Source: Anaerobacterium chartisolvens (GTDB taxonomy: Bacteria; Bacillota; Clostridia; Acetivibrionales; DSM-27016). From it: DNA of 48,687 bases. Under the pieces are notes generated by a model. It searched no databases and had not been told where the DNA came from. It saw only the letters and a program-made list of their open reading frames with translations. The position numbers and the translations under genes are program-made. Location of the stretch: NCBI RefSeq assembly GCF_003337415.1, contig NZ_QPJT01000029.1:1-48687 (forward strand), written 5' to 3'. Numbering within the stretch: position 1 is the stretch's first letter; each line of letters opens with the position of its first letter. Below, piece by piece: positions 8,996 to 17,751 of this stretch.

Positions 8996-10450
8996 ATGAA
9001 AACAAGCAAAAGATTAAGTAGAAGGGGCAGGCACTTGGCCTGCCTTATTATTTCGGCAATGATTGTGTCTGTATTGGCGGGGTTTCCGGCCTATGCTTCC
9101 GGAAACGCAGATGTTGAGGTGTCATATATACAAAACAAGGTATGCTTTGAAGAGGAATGGCTGACAACCAATGTGGTATTTAAAAACAACTCAGGCACGT
9201 CACTGTCTGGTGTACCAATTCAAATTCAGATAGACGGAAAGACTCTTTCCGTTTCTGACTACAAGATCCCCAAAACGGTAAGCATCCCGGCAAATTTAAA
9301 GGTCACCATACCTGTGACATGGTACGCCGGAACGGTGGACGGAGGAACAGAAAAGAAGGTGGCCTTCAGGGCCTCTGTTATACCTCCGGAGGAACTCACA
9401 GATACAGGAGGGGAAAACAATATAAAGACGGAGGTGACTCTGGTAAGAAAATATGCTCCTGACTTTGAGGTGGTATCCATAAGCCCCGCAAGCTACAGAG
9501 AGTTTACCAGCGTGAACACTGTCATAACGGTGGCAAACAACAGTAAGGAAAACTATAAGGGCGTGACTGTAACCCTCAGTATAAACGGACACAGCATACA
9601 GAAAAAAGTGGATTTGCCTGCAGGCTCAAAAAGGAATGTGCTGCTGACATGGGATACCCCTTCTGCGGGGACTGATGTAACAATAAGCGCCAGAATTAAC
9701 CCGGCAAACAGCCCGGTGGAGAGCAATACGGCAAACAATGCGCTGTCAAAAAAGGTTACTATCGCAAGCTATAACCCTGCCCCATACAGAAGCAATGATG
9801 CAATACGCATAGTCCCGCCTCCCAGCCCGTGCACAAACAATAACGTCACATGGTCTGAGATACGGGACAACTGGCAGCATGAGCAGGTAAGGACGGGTAC
9901 GGGCCACGGAACCGATGCCGAAGGAAACCCTACCTCTTGGCCCATATACGAATGGAAGTGGGTTAACTACCCTTATGAGAAGACCTTCAATGCAAAGCTT
10001 AATGTTGAGATTATAGAAGTCAGAGAGGTATTCGGCAGCGGCAGAGATATTGTAAATCCGACTGAAATGAAATCCGGCTACGGTATAGAGGTAACACTGG
10101 CTACCGAGTTTGTAACCAACTATGACAGAGGGGACAGCATATTCGGGCCTCAGTATGTATACGCTTACTTCCCTGAGCATGAGTATACGTATTGGGAGGA
10201 GATGGAGAGCTCCAGCAGTCCCGGCAGCAGCAAAAACACATGGAAATTCCGCATTAATCCAAGCTCGGGGCTAAACAGGCGGGAGCATAACATACCTGTA
10301 AACTTCCCAGACAACGAAAGCTACACCTTGTATTTCAAGGCAGTGGGAGCGTCAGCCGGTGAAAGCGGAGGCATGTGCGACAGCCTTACAAGTGGCATAT
10401 ACATTAACGGCAACATGTATCAGGATGACACCACAGGGGGAAGCAATTGA
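8996..10450 (+). CDS. Secreted CARDB-domain protein, candidate pilus tip or adhesin
   Basis: A 484-aa protein with a signal peptide (basic N-terminus, hydrophobic core, 'AGFPAYASG' near residue 35). Two Ig-like repeats follow, about residues 38-150 and 154-252, with the CARDB pattern 'VVFKNNSG...VPIQIQIDGK' and 'VITVANNSK...VTLSINGH'. The last 230 residues are rich in Trp/Tyr/Asn and are not recognised. Such repeats usually make extended surface proteins. Its place between the pseudopilins and the prepilin peptidase suggests a pilus-associated adhesin that could mediate recipient contact; that role is inferred. Confidence 0.7.
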   Translation: MKTSKRLSRRGRHLACLIISAMIVSVLAGFPAYASGNADVEVSYIQNKVCFEEEWLTTNVVFKNNSGTSLSGVPIQIQIDGKTLSVSDYKIPKTVSIPANLKVTIPVTWYAGTVDGGTEKKVAFRASVIPPEELTDTGGENNIKTEVTLVRKYAPDFEVVSISPASYREFTSVNTVITVANNSKENYKGVTVTLSINGHSIQKKVDLPAGSKRNVLLTWDTPSAGTDVTISARINPANSPVESNTANNALSKKVTIASYNPAPYRSNDAIRIVPPPSPCTNNNVTWSEIRDNWQHEQVRTGTGHGTDAEGNPTSWPIYEWKWVNYPYEKTFNAKLNVEIIEVREVFGSGRDIVNPTEMKSGYGIEVTLATEFVTNYDRGDSIFGPQYVYAYFPEHEYTYWEEMESSSSPGSSKNTWKFRINPSSGLNRREHNIPVNFPDNESYTLYFKAVGASAGESGGMCDSLTSGIYINGNMYQDDTTGGSN

Positions 10451-10986
10451 TGCAGATGGAATTGATATGGGGGATAGTATTATCGCCGAATAAAGATATG
10501 CTCAGGGTTTTATATCTTGCCGCACAGTTTCTTTATATTTTTCAGAATGTGTTTTTAATATTTGCAGCCATGGTAGCAGCAGCTATAGACTTAAAGACAA
10601 GGACTATTCCGGACAAGCTTAACATATTCCTTGCGGCTGTCGGACTTGTGTTTACGGGGTTAAGCTGCGTTATAAGCTATATGGCAGGTGCGGGGATTAC
10701 TGGAGTTTATGACAAAGCCCTAGGCGTTGTGGCAGCCGGACTGCCGTTATACATTGCGGCCTTTGCCACAAATGGAGGGATAGGGGGTGGGGATATAAAA
10801 TTCATGGCGGCAGCCGGTCTGTTTCTGGGATGGAAAAAGGCACTTGCTGCCCTTTTTATATCCTTTGCCGGCGCGGCAGTTGTGCTGGTTCTGCTGATTG
10901 CCTTTAAGGTCTGGCGCAAGGATACACCTGTGCCGTTGGGGCCTTTCTTTTTAATAGGCATACTTACAAGTGTATTACTTTTGTAG
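10450..10986 (+). CDS. A24 prepilin peptidase (TadV/CpaA type)
   Basis: About 178 aa. ATG 10450 overlaps the stop of the previous gene (TGATG), implying translational coupling. The protein has several membrane helices and both aspartate motifs of type IV prepilin peptidases: 'AAAIDLKTRTIPDKLN' near residue 45 and 'GIGGGDIKFMAAAGLF' near residue 115. The short length without an N-methylation domain is that of TadV/CpaA. It would process the pilin and pseudopilins at the membrane. Confidence 0.9.
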   Translation: MQMELIWGIVLSPNKDMLRVLYLAAQFLYIFQNVFLIFAAMVAAAIDLKTRTIPDKLNIFLAAVGLVFTGLSCVISYMAGAGITGVYDKALGVVAAGLPLYIAAFATNGGIGGGDIKFMAAAGLFLGWKKALAALFISFAGAAVVLVLLIAFKVWRKDTPVPLGPFFLIGILTSVLLL

Positions 10987-11001
10987 AGGGGGAGATAAAA
11001 A

Positions 11002-11346
11002 ATGGGAAGTGCGTTGTGGAAGGATCGCAAAAGGATATTCGGCATGCCCTTATCCTTTACACGTTATGAGCTGGATGAGGAAAGGCTTACCGTAAAAATG
11101 GGGCTTATAAATCAGGTGGAGGAAGAGATTATGCTGTACAGGATTGTAGACATGACTCTTAACATGACCCTCATAAACAGGATATTCGGGGTGGGGAATA
11201 TAAAGATTTATTCGTCGGATGCCTCTACACCTGAGTTTAAAATACTTAGGATAAAGGAGGCCAAGGCCGTCAGGGACAAGCTCAGTGAGCTGGTTCATAA
11301 GCAGCGGCGGCAGATAGGCATACGGATGGTGAATTATGAAAGCTGA
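11002..11346 (+). CDS. Small PH-like domain protein (bPH2/YdbT type)
   Basis: A 114-aa soluble protein resembling the bacterial PH domain (DUF304/bPH2): 'YELDEERLTVKMGLINQVEEEIMLYRIVDMTLN' followed by 'GVGNIKIYSSDASTPEFKI' and an amphipathic C-terminal helix. It has no membrane helices, unlike YdbS/YdbT. It overlaps the start of the VirB6-like gene by 11 bp, so the two are translationally coupled and may interact. Its function in the secretion apparatus is not known. Confidence 0.7.
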   Translation: MGSALWKDRKRIFGMPLSFTRYELDEERLTVKMGLINQVEEEIMLYRIVDMTLNMTLINRIFGVGNIKIYSSDASTPEFKILRIKEAKAVRDKLSELVHKQRRQIGIRMVNYES

Positions 11347-13744
11347 CTCATTAAGAAGGATAGGTGCTGCCGCAATGGCCTTGATCTTTCTGCTGCTGTT
11401 TTTGAATATGCCCGGAAAGGCCAGAGCAATTTCAAATGAACAGTCGGAGGCCTTCGCTGCTACTACCGCCGATGCGGATACTGATGATGAAGAGGAAAGA
11501 AATTGGTTTCAGAAGATAGGGGACTCCGTAAATGAGGTTATGAAGCCGGTAAACGAGATCATAAAGGCAGTAAAGGACATACTTACAAACGGAGTAAGCT
11601 ATATACTTGATCTTACCATAGGCAGCATACTTCAGGGAGCATACAGCCAGGTGGTGGAGGGAATGGCAAGGTGGGTGTTCCTGACGCCAAAGCTAATTAA
11701 TTTTGCATGGGTGAAAAAGCTGTGGTGGGTGTGCTACATTCTGGGTACTGTGGCGCTGGTTATGGGGATGCTGTTTACAGCATGGAGCATAGTGGCCGGC
11801 AAGAAAAAAAGGTTTGAGCAGAAGGGAAGGGAATTCAATCCTTCAGGCATGCTGGTAACGCTTATTGTGGCGTTTATAGGGATAACCTTTTCTCTTTTTA
11901 TAGCTGATACAATAATTACAGCAGAAAACAAAATGCTCAACAGCATAGCTTCAAATACCCTGTATGAGCAGTACGAAAAGCACAGGGAAGGCATGGCGGC
12001 GATAGGTATAAACGACAACCTTACAAAGGAGGAAACAGGATTTGATTCGTTTTCGGGCGATACCCTGTGCCGTATGGCATACGGCTTAGACCTTAACCCC
12101 TCTCAGTCCATTACAGGCAGCTTCATAAAGCAATCGGGCTTTTCAGTTCTGATACCAATGTCCCTTGCAATGGTTGTGCTTATACTCATAGGCGTTTTTG
12201 GGCTGCTGCGTTTCTTTGTCATCGGTATTCTGGGTGCGGCCTCCCCATTCTGGTTTTCATACTGTGCATTTTCCGGAGACACCGATCCGGCATGGGGGTG
12301 GGTAAACCTGTTTGCCAGATCAGTAGCCCTTTCCTTCTTCTTTGACATGGCATGGCTGTTTTCGGTATACGTTAATATAAATATTGAGGAAAACTTCTTT
12401 GGTTCGGGCCAGCTGATAGCCAGCCTGCTTTTTCTTCTGGCGCTTGTGATTGCAATAAAGTTCTGGTTTAAGTGGGTTATTAAGGCGGTCATGAATCCCG
12501 TAAAGCTTGCCGGTGCCGAGGCGCGTATGAGGTGGGGCAGCGCAAGTGAAGGCATAGGCAGGGGTATGCAGAAGATGGGGGCAAGGTACGGGCTGGGTGA
12601 ACTGGGCTATATGGGCGGACAGATGGCGGCGGCTGGGAAGGCCTACCAGCAGATCGCAAAGGAGACGAAGGAGGATAATTACGACTGGGAGAAGGGCTCT
12701 GTAAAGGACAGACTCTTAGATGCGAAGCAGAGATATGAAAATGATTATGTCAGGCAGTACGGAACCGAGGGGTATATGAACCCTAAGGGAAGCGTAACGG
12801 TTGAAAATGAGGGCACGCTCATGCAGCTTAATGCCGTAGGGCTTGATACCGGCGAGGTATATAACATATTAAACAAAGGCGGCCTTGGCGAAGTGGCCTT
12901 CAAGACAGAGGATGGCAGAGTAATGGTGGATGCTGAGCATATGGAGCAGGCAAAGCAGGCTGTCCGCAATTCCTTTGAGGAAGCCCATATAGAGGAGAAC
13001 TCAATTATAGGGGATGACATAGGCTTTAAGGTAAAAGGCATTGAGGACACAAGTAAAATTGAAACCTTACTAAATGATAATAAGATACGATATAAGGAAC
13101 TCAGAAAAGATTCGCATTCTATCACTCTGGAGAAGAAACAAATAGAACAGTTAATAGATTGGGTGAAGATAGGAAAGGAGATACATCCTGAGAACTTTGC
13201 AGAGCAGGCCAAGTATGAGAAATATGACAGTCTGCTTAAAAAATTTGTTCCTGGTGCCAAAGGGATCTATAATTACATGTTGGATGACGGAAACGAATAT
13301 ATTGAGGCCAAGAAGATGCTGGACAAGCTGGCAGTTGATTATAAGGTTGATAGCAAGACTAACAGCGAGCTTTGGGTAGATAATAGTTATAGGGATATAT
13401 TTATGGAGAATCTGGCAAATGAGGATGACAGCAACAGCCTGGATTTCGAGGAAAGCAAAGAATATGTATACTTTAAAGTAAACTCCAAAGATTTAAAAGG
13501 GCTAAAGGATGAAATCAACTCCCAGTTCCCTGACTCCGCATTTATTGCCGGCTCCTGCATAGCGGTAGAAAAGGATGATGAAAAGGATGAGAGGATTAAC
13601 AGGCTCATACAGGCATATTTCAAAAAGACGCCATATTGGGAGGACAACAAGGGGCGGTACTGGTACAAGGACAGCTCGGTAAGAAGGATTGTGCCGCACA
13701 TGACAAAGCCTGAAAGGGGCGGCAGGTATATGGGCAAGCGATAG
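11336..13744 (+). CDS. VirB6/TrbL-like conjugation channel membrane protein
   Basis: An 802-aa protein with an N-terminal signal-like helix, an acidic linker, and then membrane segments near residues 128-150, 172-194, 270-315, 325-350 and 362-384, followed by a charged cytoplasmic tail of about 400 residues. This architecture and its position directly before a VirB3/PrgI-like gene fit the VirB6/TrbL-like channel proteins of Gram-positive conjugation systems. The tail contains two similar stretches ending in 'IDWVKIG' and 'LKGLKDEINSQF', perhaps diverged repeats. The family assignment rests on topology and context. Confidence 0.72.
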   Translation: MKADSLRRIGAAAMALIFLLLFLNMPGKARAISNEQSEAFAATTADADTDDEEERNWFQKIGDSVNEVMKPVNEIIKAVKDILTNGVSYILDLTIGSILQGAYSQVVEGMARWVFLTPKLINFAWVKKLWWVCYILGTVALVMGMLFTAWSIVAGKKKRFEQKGREFNPSGMLVTLIVAFIGITFSLFIADTIITAENKMLNSIASNTLYEQYEKHREGMAAIGINDNLTKEETGFDSFSGDTLCRMAYGLDLNPSQSITGSFIKQSGFSVLIPMSLAMVVLILIGVFGLLRFFVIGILGAASPFWFSYCAFSGDTDPAWGWVNLFARSVALSFFFDMAWLFSVYVNINIEENFFGSGQLIASLLFLLALVIAIKFWFKWVIKAVMNPVKLAGAEARMRWGSASEGIGRGMQKMGARYGLGELGYMGGQMAAAGKAYQQIAKETKEDNYDWEKGSVKDRLLDAKQRYENDYVRQYGTEGYMNPKGSVTVENEGTLMQLNAVGLDTGEVYNILNKGGLGEVAFKTEDGRVMVDAEHMEQAKQAVRNSFEEAHIEENSIIGDDIGFKVKGIEDTSKIETLLNDNKIRYKELRKDSHSITLEKKQIEQLIDWVKIGKEIHPENFAEQAKYEKYDSLLKKFVPGAKGIYNYMLDDGNEYIEAKKMLDKLAVDYKVDSKTNSELWVDNSYRDIFMENLANEDDSNSLDFEESKEYVYFKVNSKDLKGLKDEINSQFPDSAFIAGSCIAVEKDDEKDERINRLIQAYFKKTPYWEDNKGRYWYKDSSVRRIVPHMTKPERGGRYMGKR

Positions 13745-13754
13745 GGGGTGTAAA

Positions 13755-14510
13755 ATGGCGTTAAGACAGAGATACATACCTCCTGATATAAGGGAGGATA
13801 TAAAGATAGGGGGCATATTGCCCATAGACGGCCTGTGGTGGATCATAGGCTCTTTTTTATTGGGGCTGATGCTAGCATTCGGAATGAAGCTGAACATAGC
13901 AGTAAGCCTGATAGTGGTATTTATACTGCCTGCGGCCCTGTTCCTCATTTTTGTGCTTGATGCATATAACCGGGTTGTAAAATGCATTGACTTTAGTCTC
14001 ACGGAAAAGAAACTCCGGGAGCTTTCCGAATTATGCGGCATACAGAAATTTGATACGATCTGCCGCACCAAGAGCAATATGCACAGGATCTTTCTGGAGG
14101 CAGATGCCGATCCGTGGGAGGTATGCCCGGATGCAATAAAGGAGCAGAAGGCAAACGTGTTCTCCCAGCAGGTGTTTTCGGTATTGAAGACCGGGGGAAC
14201 GGTATCGGTTCATGCCACATCCGCGCCTGAAAGCACAAAGCAGCTTGAGGAACGGTACGCAAGGCTGGGCACATACCCTGAAGGGCTTAAGGATTTGGAG
14301 GATGCGAGGATAGCAGTTCATTACCGCATATCACGCAGGGCCAGCTCAGCCAGATATATTGTTTCAATCGGTATGCGTGACAGTGAGGAGGTGTCGGATG
14401 CGGCGGCAGCCTTTGAGGAGAATGCGGTGGTAATAGGGGGGGATATGGCAGAGGAGGCGGTTAACAGCCACTTGACTCCGGGGGCAAAGGTGAGCCGGGG
14501 GAGGATGTGA
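13755..14510 (+). CDS. VirB3/PrgI-like T4SS protein
   Basis: A 251-aa protein. Its first 80 residues hold two hydrophobic helices ('WWIIGSFLLGLMLAFGM' and 'SLIVVFILPAALFLIFVL') preceded by 'RYIPPDIREDIKIGG', the PrgI/VirB3 pattern. The soluble C-terminal region is unusually long for PrgI, and its role is unknown. A GGGGGTGTAAA site precedes ATG 13755. In related systems the gene directly downstream is virB4; here virB4 lies about 21.8 kb away, beyond the cargo. Confidence 0.75.
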   Translation: MALRQRYIPPDIREDIKIGGILPIDGLWWIIGSFLLGLMLAFGMKLNIAVSLIVVFILPAALFLIFVLDAYNRVVKCIDFSLTEKKLRELSELCGIQKFDTICRTKSNMHRIFLEADADPWEVCPDAIKEQKANVFSQQVFSVLKTGGTVSVHATSAPESTKQLEERYARLGTYPEGLKDLEDARIAVHYRISRRASSARYIVSIGMRDSEEVSDAAAAFEENAVVIGGDMAEEAVNSHLTPGAKVSRGRM

Positions 14511-14563
14511 GGCACAATAATTATTCTATTTATTCCATAACACTTATAAAATATTGGAGAGAA

Positions 14564-14592
14564 TTGACTTACATGAAGATAAATACTACAAT
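14564..14592 (+). promoter_or_regulatory. Sigma-A type promoter of the first cargo gene
   Basis: TTGACT at 14564-14569 and TACAAT at 14587-14592 are separated by 17 bp, close to the vegetative consensus. Transcription would start near 14599, followed by AAAGGATGAT as Shine-Dalgarno and GTG 14628 as start. The promoter shows that the first cargo gene is expressed independently of the Tad/T4SS operon. Confidence 0.7.
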
Positions 14593-14627
14593 ATATAGGT
14601 AAAAATGAATATGAAAGGATGATAAGC

Positions 14628-16724
14628 GTGACGTTAGATTCTATAATGGTAGATATAAATAATTGTAGTCAAATATATCTTTTGCCAGACAAGCCTAACT
14701 CTATTGATATAATCAACGAGAAAATATTTTATATACAGCCAGAATATAAAGAAATAACAGTGAATAAAGATGCAAAATTTGTATTGTTTTCTGCTTCTGG
14801 AGCAATAGGGAAAAGTACCTTGGCTAAATATTTAGCACATACTAAAAGAGGTTTGTACTGGAATTTAGCAAAAATAAAGTTAGGTGAGAATAGCTTACAT
14901 GGTACATTAGCCAGAGCAATTGGATATGATAAGCTGGGCGATTTTTTTAAAAACTTAAATAATGGAAATGCTTTTATGGTTATTGATGCATTTGATGAAG
15001 CTGATATGATTTCAGGAAGAGCAGCAATAGATTTTTTATTAAATGATTTGAATGAAATTTCATTAAATAGTAAAGTCCCGTCTATTGTATTATTGGCAAG
15101 AACAGAGACGGCTGTATACATTTCAGAATATTGTAAAAATAGAAATATTCGCTTATTACATTATGAAATAAGTTTTTTTTCTGAGTACAATGCAAGAACT
15201 TTTATATTAGAAAAGATTCAGCAAAGCGGGAAGCCTGTTAATGATCTTGTAAGACAATGTATAGACCAACAATTTGTCGAAATAAAAAAACTATTAAAGG
15301 ATGAAAACCTTGTAAAACCTTTCGTGGGATATGCCCCTGTTCTTGAAGCATTAGCTAGTGCTTATGATGAGGAACGTAACACAATTAAGTTACTACAGAA
15401 GCTAACGAGTAAAATGAGCAGTGCGGATATAATTGTAAATATTTTAGAAGATCTTTTAATTCGTGAGCATGATAAGGTTTGTAGTGCATTAAGAGAGCGA
15501 TGGCAAAATATCTTTCCAATGTTTTCAAAGTGGGATGAAATATACTCTTCCACAGAACAATTAACAAGAATAGCAAGCTATATTATATTTAATGAAATAG
15601 AAGATGTATATTATAAAAATGAAGAAATACCAAGCCAGATGTATGATGATTATATAGAAGTCATAAAAGGATTTCTTCCTCAGCACCCCTTCATTTTGAA
15701 TTCCTGTATTGGTAAGAATAACATTTGTGACTTTACTGGTCCTGCATTTAGAGATTATGTATTAGCATTTATTCTATCACAAAATAAGTGTGAAGAATTA
15801 GCTATTGAATATTTTTCTAAGAATCAAGAATTATCACATTGCTCATCACAGCTTATGTTTGATTTTTATATTATTTTTTCAGGGAGTAGAATATTTAGTA
15901 ATCACTTTCCATTTCTTTATGATTCGTTTAAGGCAAAAGAAACCTCTAATATTATTGCAAAACTTGAAATTTTTAATTCTGAAGATGAAATAGTCTCTAT
16001 ATTTAGCCTAGCGAATATACATGATTGCAAAACAATATCTGAAAATGAACTGAAAGTGAAAATAGTTAAGGATGGAATATATTTCAATCAATTGTCAAAT
16101 GTATATATAGATATTCCTTGTAAGTTATTTTTAGGGGATGGGAATAGTAATATAAGAATTAATAGTTCATCAATAATCAGTGAAGAGATTTGGTTTAATG
16201 CGCAAAATATTTTTATTGAAGCTAAAAAGTCTTTGAACACTTTATTGGTAAGTAGGAAACCTGTAACCTATGGGAATTCAGGCTATCCTAAGTTTGAAAT
16301 CAGATTAGAAGATGATAAAGATTTGAGGATTTCATTTCCGAATATTGAAATTATGCACAAATTAAAAAATTATGCATACCAATTTGAAGATGACAATAAT
16401 TTAGACCTAGTAAAATACATTCATGTTGTAAAAAAGATTGCAAATACTCTACGTAAGCATGGTAAAGATACTCCAGCAAGAGATAAAGAATTTATTGATT
16501 TTACTGTTATTGGGGAGAATAAATTTAGACGTTCAATTCTTGAGTTTTTACTAAGTGAAGGGGTACTATATATTGATACGAAAGAGACACATTTGTATAA
16601 ATTAAATATTGAAAAGTTAGGTACAGTAGGTCTTAACTGGGGAAGTTTAGCTCAAGGGAATATACAGATATTAGAATCCGGTTTTATAAAATATTCAGAA
16701 TGGAAGAATAAAAACCAAATTTAG
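14628..16724 (+). CDS. STAND-like NTPase, probable defence protein
   Basis: About 698 aa. GTG 14628 is preferred because AAAGGATGAT lies 5 bases upstream; ATG 14619 would abut it. A P-loop near residues 50-66 (FSASGAIGKSTLAKYLA) is degenerate at the first glycine, and a Walker B near 116-126 (MVIDAFDEAD) and a 'VLLARTE' sensor strand follow. This is the layout of NACHT/STAND NTPases. The C-terminal 450 residues are AT-rich in coding and unrecognised and may be the sensor or effector. It has its own promoter and low GC compared with the upstream operon, so it is likely acquired cargo. An anti-phage role is inferred from neighbours. Confidence 0.6.
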   Translation: MTLDSIMVDINNCSQIYLLPDKPNSIDIINEKIFYIQPEYKEITVNKDAKFVLFSASGAIGKSTLAKYLAHTKRGLYWNLAKIKLGENSLHGTLARAIGYDKLGDFFKNLNNGNAFMVIDAFDEADMISGRAAIDFLLNDLNEISLNSKVPSIVLLARTETAVYISEYCKNRNIRLLHYEISFFSEYNARTFILEKIQQSGKPVNDLVRQCIDQQFVEIKKLLKDENLVKPFVGYAPVLEALASAYDEERNTIKLLQKLTSKMSSADIIVNILEDLLIREHDKVCSALRERWQNIFPMFSKWDEIYSSTEQLTRIASYIIFNEIEDVYYKNEEIPSQMYDDYIEVIKGFLPQHPFILNSCIGKNNICDFTGPAFRDYVLAFILSQNKCEELAIEYFSKNQELSHCSSQLMFDFYIIFSGSRIFSNHFPFLYDSFKAKETSNIIAKLEIFNSEDEIVSIFSLANIHDCKTISENELKVKIVKDGIYFNQLSNVYIDIPCKLFLGDGNSNIRINSSSIISEEIWFNAQNIFIEAKKSLNTLLVSRKPVTYGNSGYPKFEIRLEDDKDLRISFPNIEIMHKLKNYAYQFEDDNNLDLVKYIHVVKKIANTLRKHGKDTPARDKEFIDFTVIGENKFRRSILEFLLSEGVLYIDTKETHLYKLNIEKLGTVGLNWGSLAQGNIQILESGFIKYSEWKNKNQI

Positions 16725-16777
16725 CTCTAGCATACAATACTCTATTAAAATGTGTAAAAAGTTTATCATGAAGAATT

Positions 16778-16811
16778 GAAGTTCCCTTTTTTATTTTGGA
16801 ACAGGAACTTC
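16778..16811. repeat. Inverted repeat downstream of the STAND gene
   Basis: GAAGTTCC (16778-16785) and GGAACTTC (16804-16811) form an 8-bp perfect stem with an 18-base T-rich loop. It lies 54 bp after the STAND stop and may help end transcription, although no T-run follows. Confidence 0.4.
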
Positions 16812-16885
16812 TTGCAAATGGCAAGTACTTTTGTATTTTCTGCGTCAAAAACATAGTGCTTTTCTATAATGAACATCTTAATACC

Positions 16886-16929
16886 AGCTAAAAAGTTCCC
16901 ACTCTTGCAATTATGGGAACTTTTTAGCT
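16886..16929. terminator. Long perfect hairpin before the recombinase gene
   Basis: A 16-bp perfect inverted repeat: AGCTAAAAAGTTCCCA at 16886-16901 and its exact complement at 16914-16929, with a 12-base loop. The stem carries A-runs on one side and T-runs on the other, so it could terminate in both directions between the STAND gene and the recombinase. Its last bases lie about 32 bp upstream of the recombinase start. A recombination or regulatory role cannot be excluded. Confidence 0.6.
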
Positions 16930-16961
16930 GTCTGAAGAATATTAAGGGAGCGTAATTTAAT

Positions 16962-17669
16962 ATGAATAATATAAGGACACCGGCAAAGAAAAAAGCAAGG
17001 GAGCTTGCAAAACATCTAAGAGGTGAAAGGCCGGATTACTATTATCTTAAGGCATTGTTTAAGGAGCTGCGTACTGAGCTTGAGGTGCAGGTGCCAGGGA
17101 GCTCAAGGAAGCTGCCCTATGTTCCGACAGAGGAGGAGCTAAAACGGTACTACAATGCTGTATGGAGCTCCAGCAATTTTCAGGATATGCTGATAATAAA
17201 GACTCTGCTTTACACCGGGGCAAGGGTAAGCGAGCTCTCTAATATAAGGCTTGATGCGATTGACTTCCAGAGCTGCAGGATCAGGATAAATCAGGGGAAG
17301 GGCAAAAAGGACAGGATGGTGCCATTCCCTCAATCCTTCAAGGAGCTGCTTGCAATGCACCACAGGAGCATGAAGGAAAAGAGAGCTGCATATTTATTTG
17401 AATCTTCTTGGAAAAAGAAGTATTCGGAAAGAGGAATTCGGAAAATTATGGCGAAATATACAAATGACGCAGGAATAAAGCAGCAATTGTCGCCTCATAA
17501 GCTGAGGCATTTCCTCTTTACATGGCTTAAGAAGCAGGGGGTGGACGATGCGCTTATTCAGCCTTATTCGGGGCATGAGAGCAGGCAGACTCTGGAGGTT
17601 TACTCAAAGCTGGCGATTACTGAGGCACAGGAGAAGTATGATGAGGTTATGGGGAAGTTTCCAGTGTGA
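16962..17669 (+). CDS. Tyrosine recombinase (Xer/phage-integrase type), intact copy
   Basis: 235 aa with all catalytic residues visible: Arg in GARVSEL, Lys in [13 protein letters not shown], the later His in SGHES and the nucleophilic Tyr in LEVYSKLAI. It is shorter than typical XerC/XerD (about 300 aa), with a reduced N-terminal core-binding region. The ribosome-binding site is GGGAG in AGGGAGCG, shared with the broken copy at 30631. A dif-like site begins 2 bp after its stop codon and cargo follows. It is the only intact recombinase in the window, so it is the candidate enzyme for rearranging the cargo slot. Confidence 0.9.
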   Translation: MNNIRTPAKKKARELAKHLRGERPDYYYLKALFKELRTELEVQVPGSSRKLPYVPTEEELKRYYNAVWSSSNFQDMLIIKTLLYTGARVSELSNIRLDAIDFQSCRIRINQGKGKKDRMVPFPQSFKELLAMHHRSMKEKRAAYLFESSWKKKYSERGIRKIMAKYTNDAGIKQQLSPHKLRHFLFTWLKKQGVDDALIQPYSGHESRQTLEVYSKLAITEAQEKYDEVMGKFPV

Positions 17670-17670
17670 G

Positions 17671-17698
17671 GGTAGGGATTATGGCTATTAGGGAAGTT
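17671..17698 (+). other. Dif-like recombination site, left type, copy L1
   Basis: Left arm GGTAGGGATTA, 6-bp centre TGGCTA, right arm TTAGGGAAGTT. It begins 2 bp after the recombinase stop. The same centre and nearly the same left arm follow both other recombinase copies (22048 and 31342). The inner (right) arm differs among the three. The site assignment is inferred from arm symmetry and conservation. Confidence 0.5.
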
Positions 17699-17751
17699 TA
17701 TAATAACCGGAAACTATTAACGAATTAACACCCAAGAGCAGGAGGATAATT

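Noticed and set aside
14523-14550. Another right-type site before the STAND gene (TCCATA at 14534)
   Set aside because: The arms lack the ATTA and TAAT ends; the similarity to R3 needs a 2-bp gap. Too weak.
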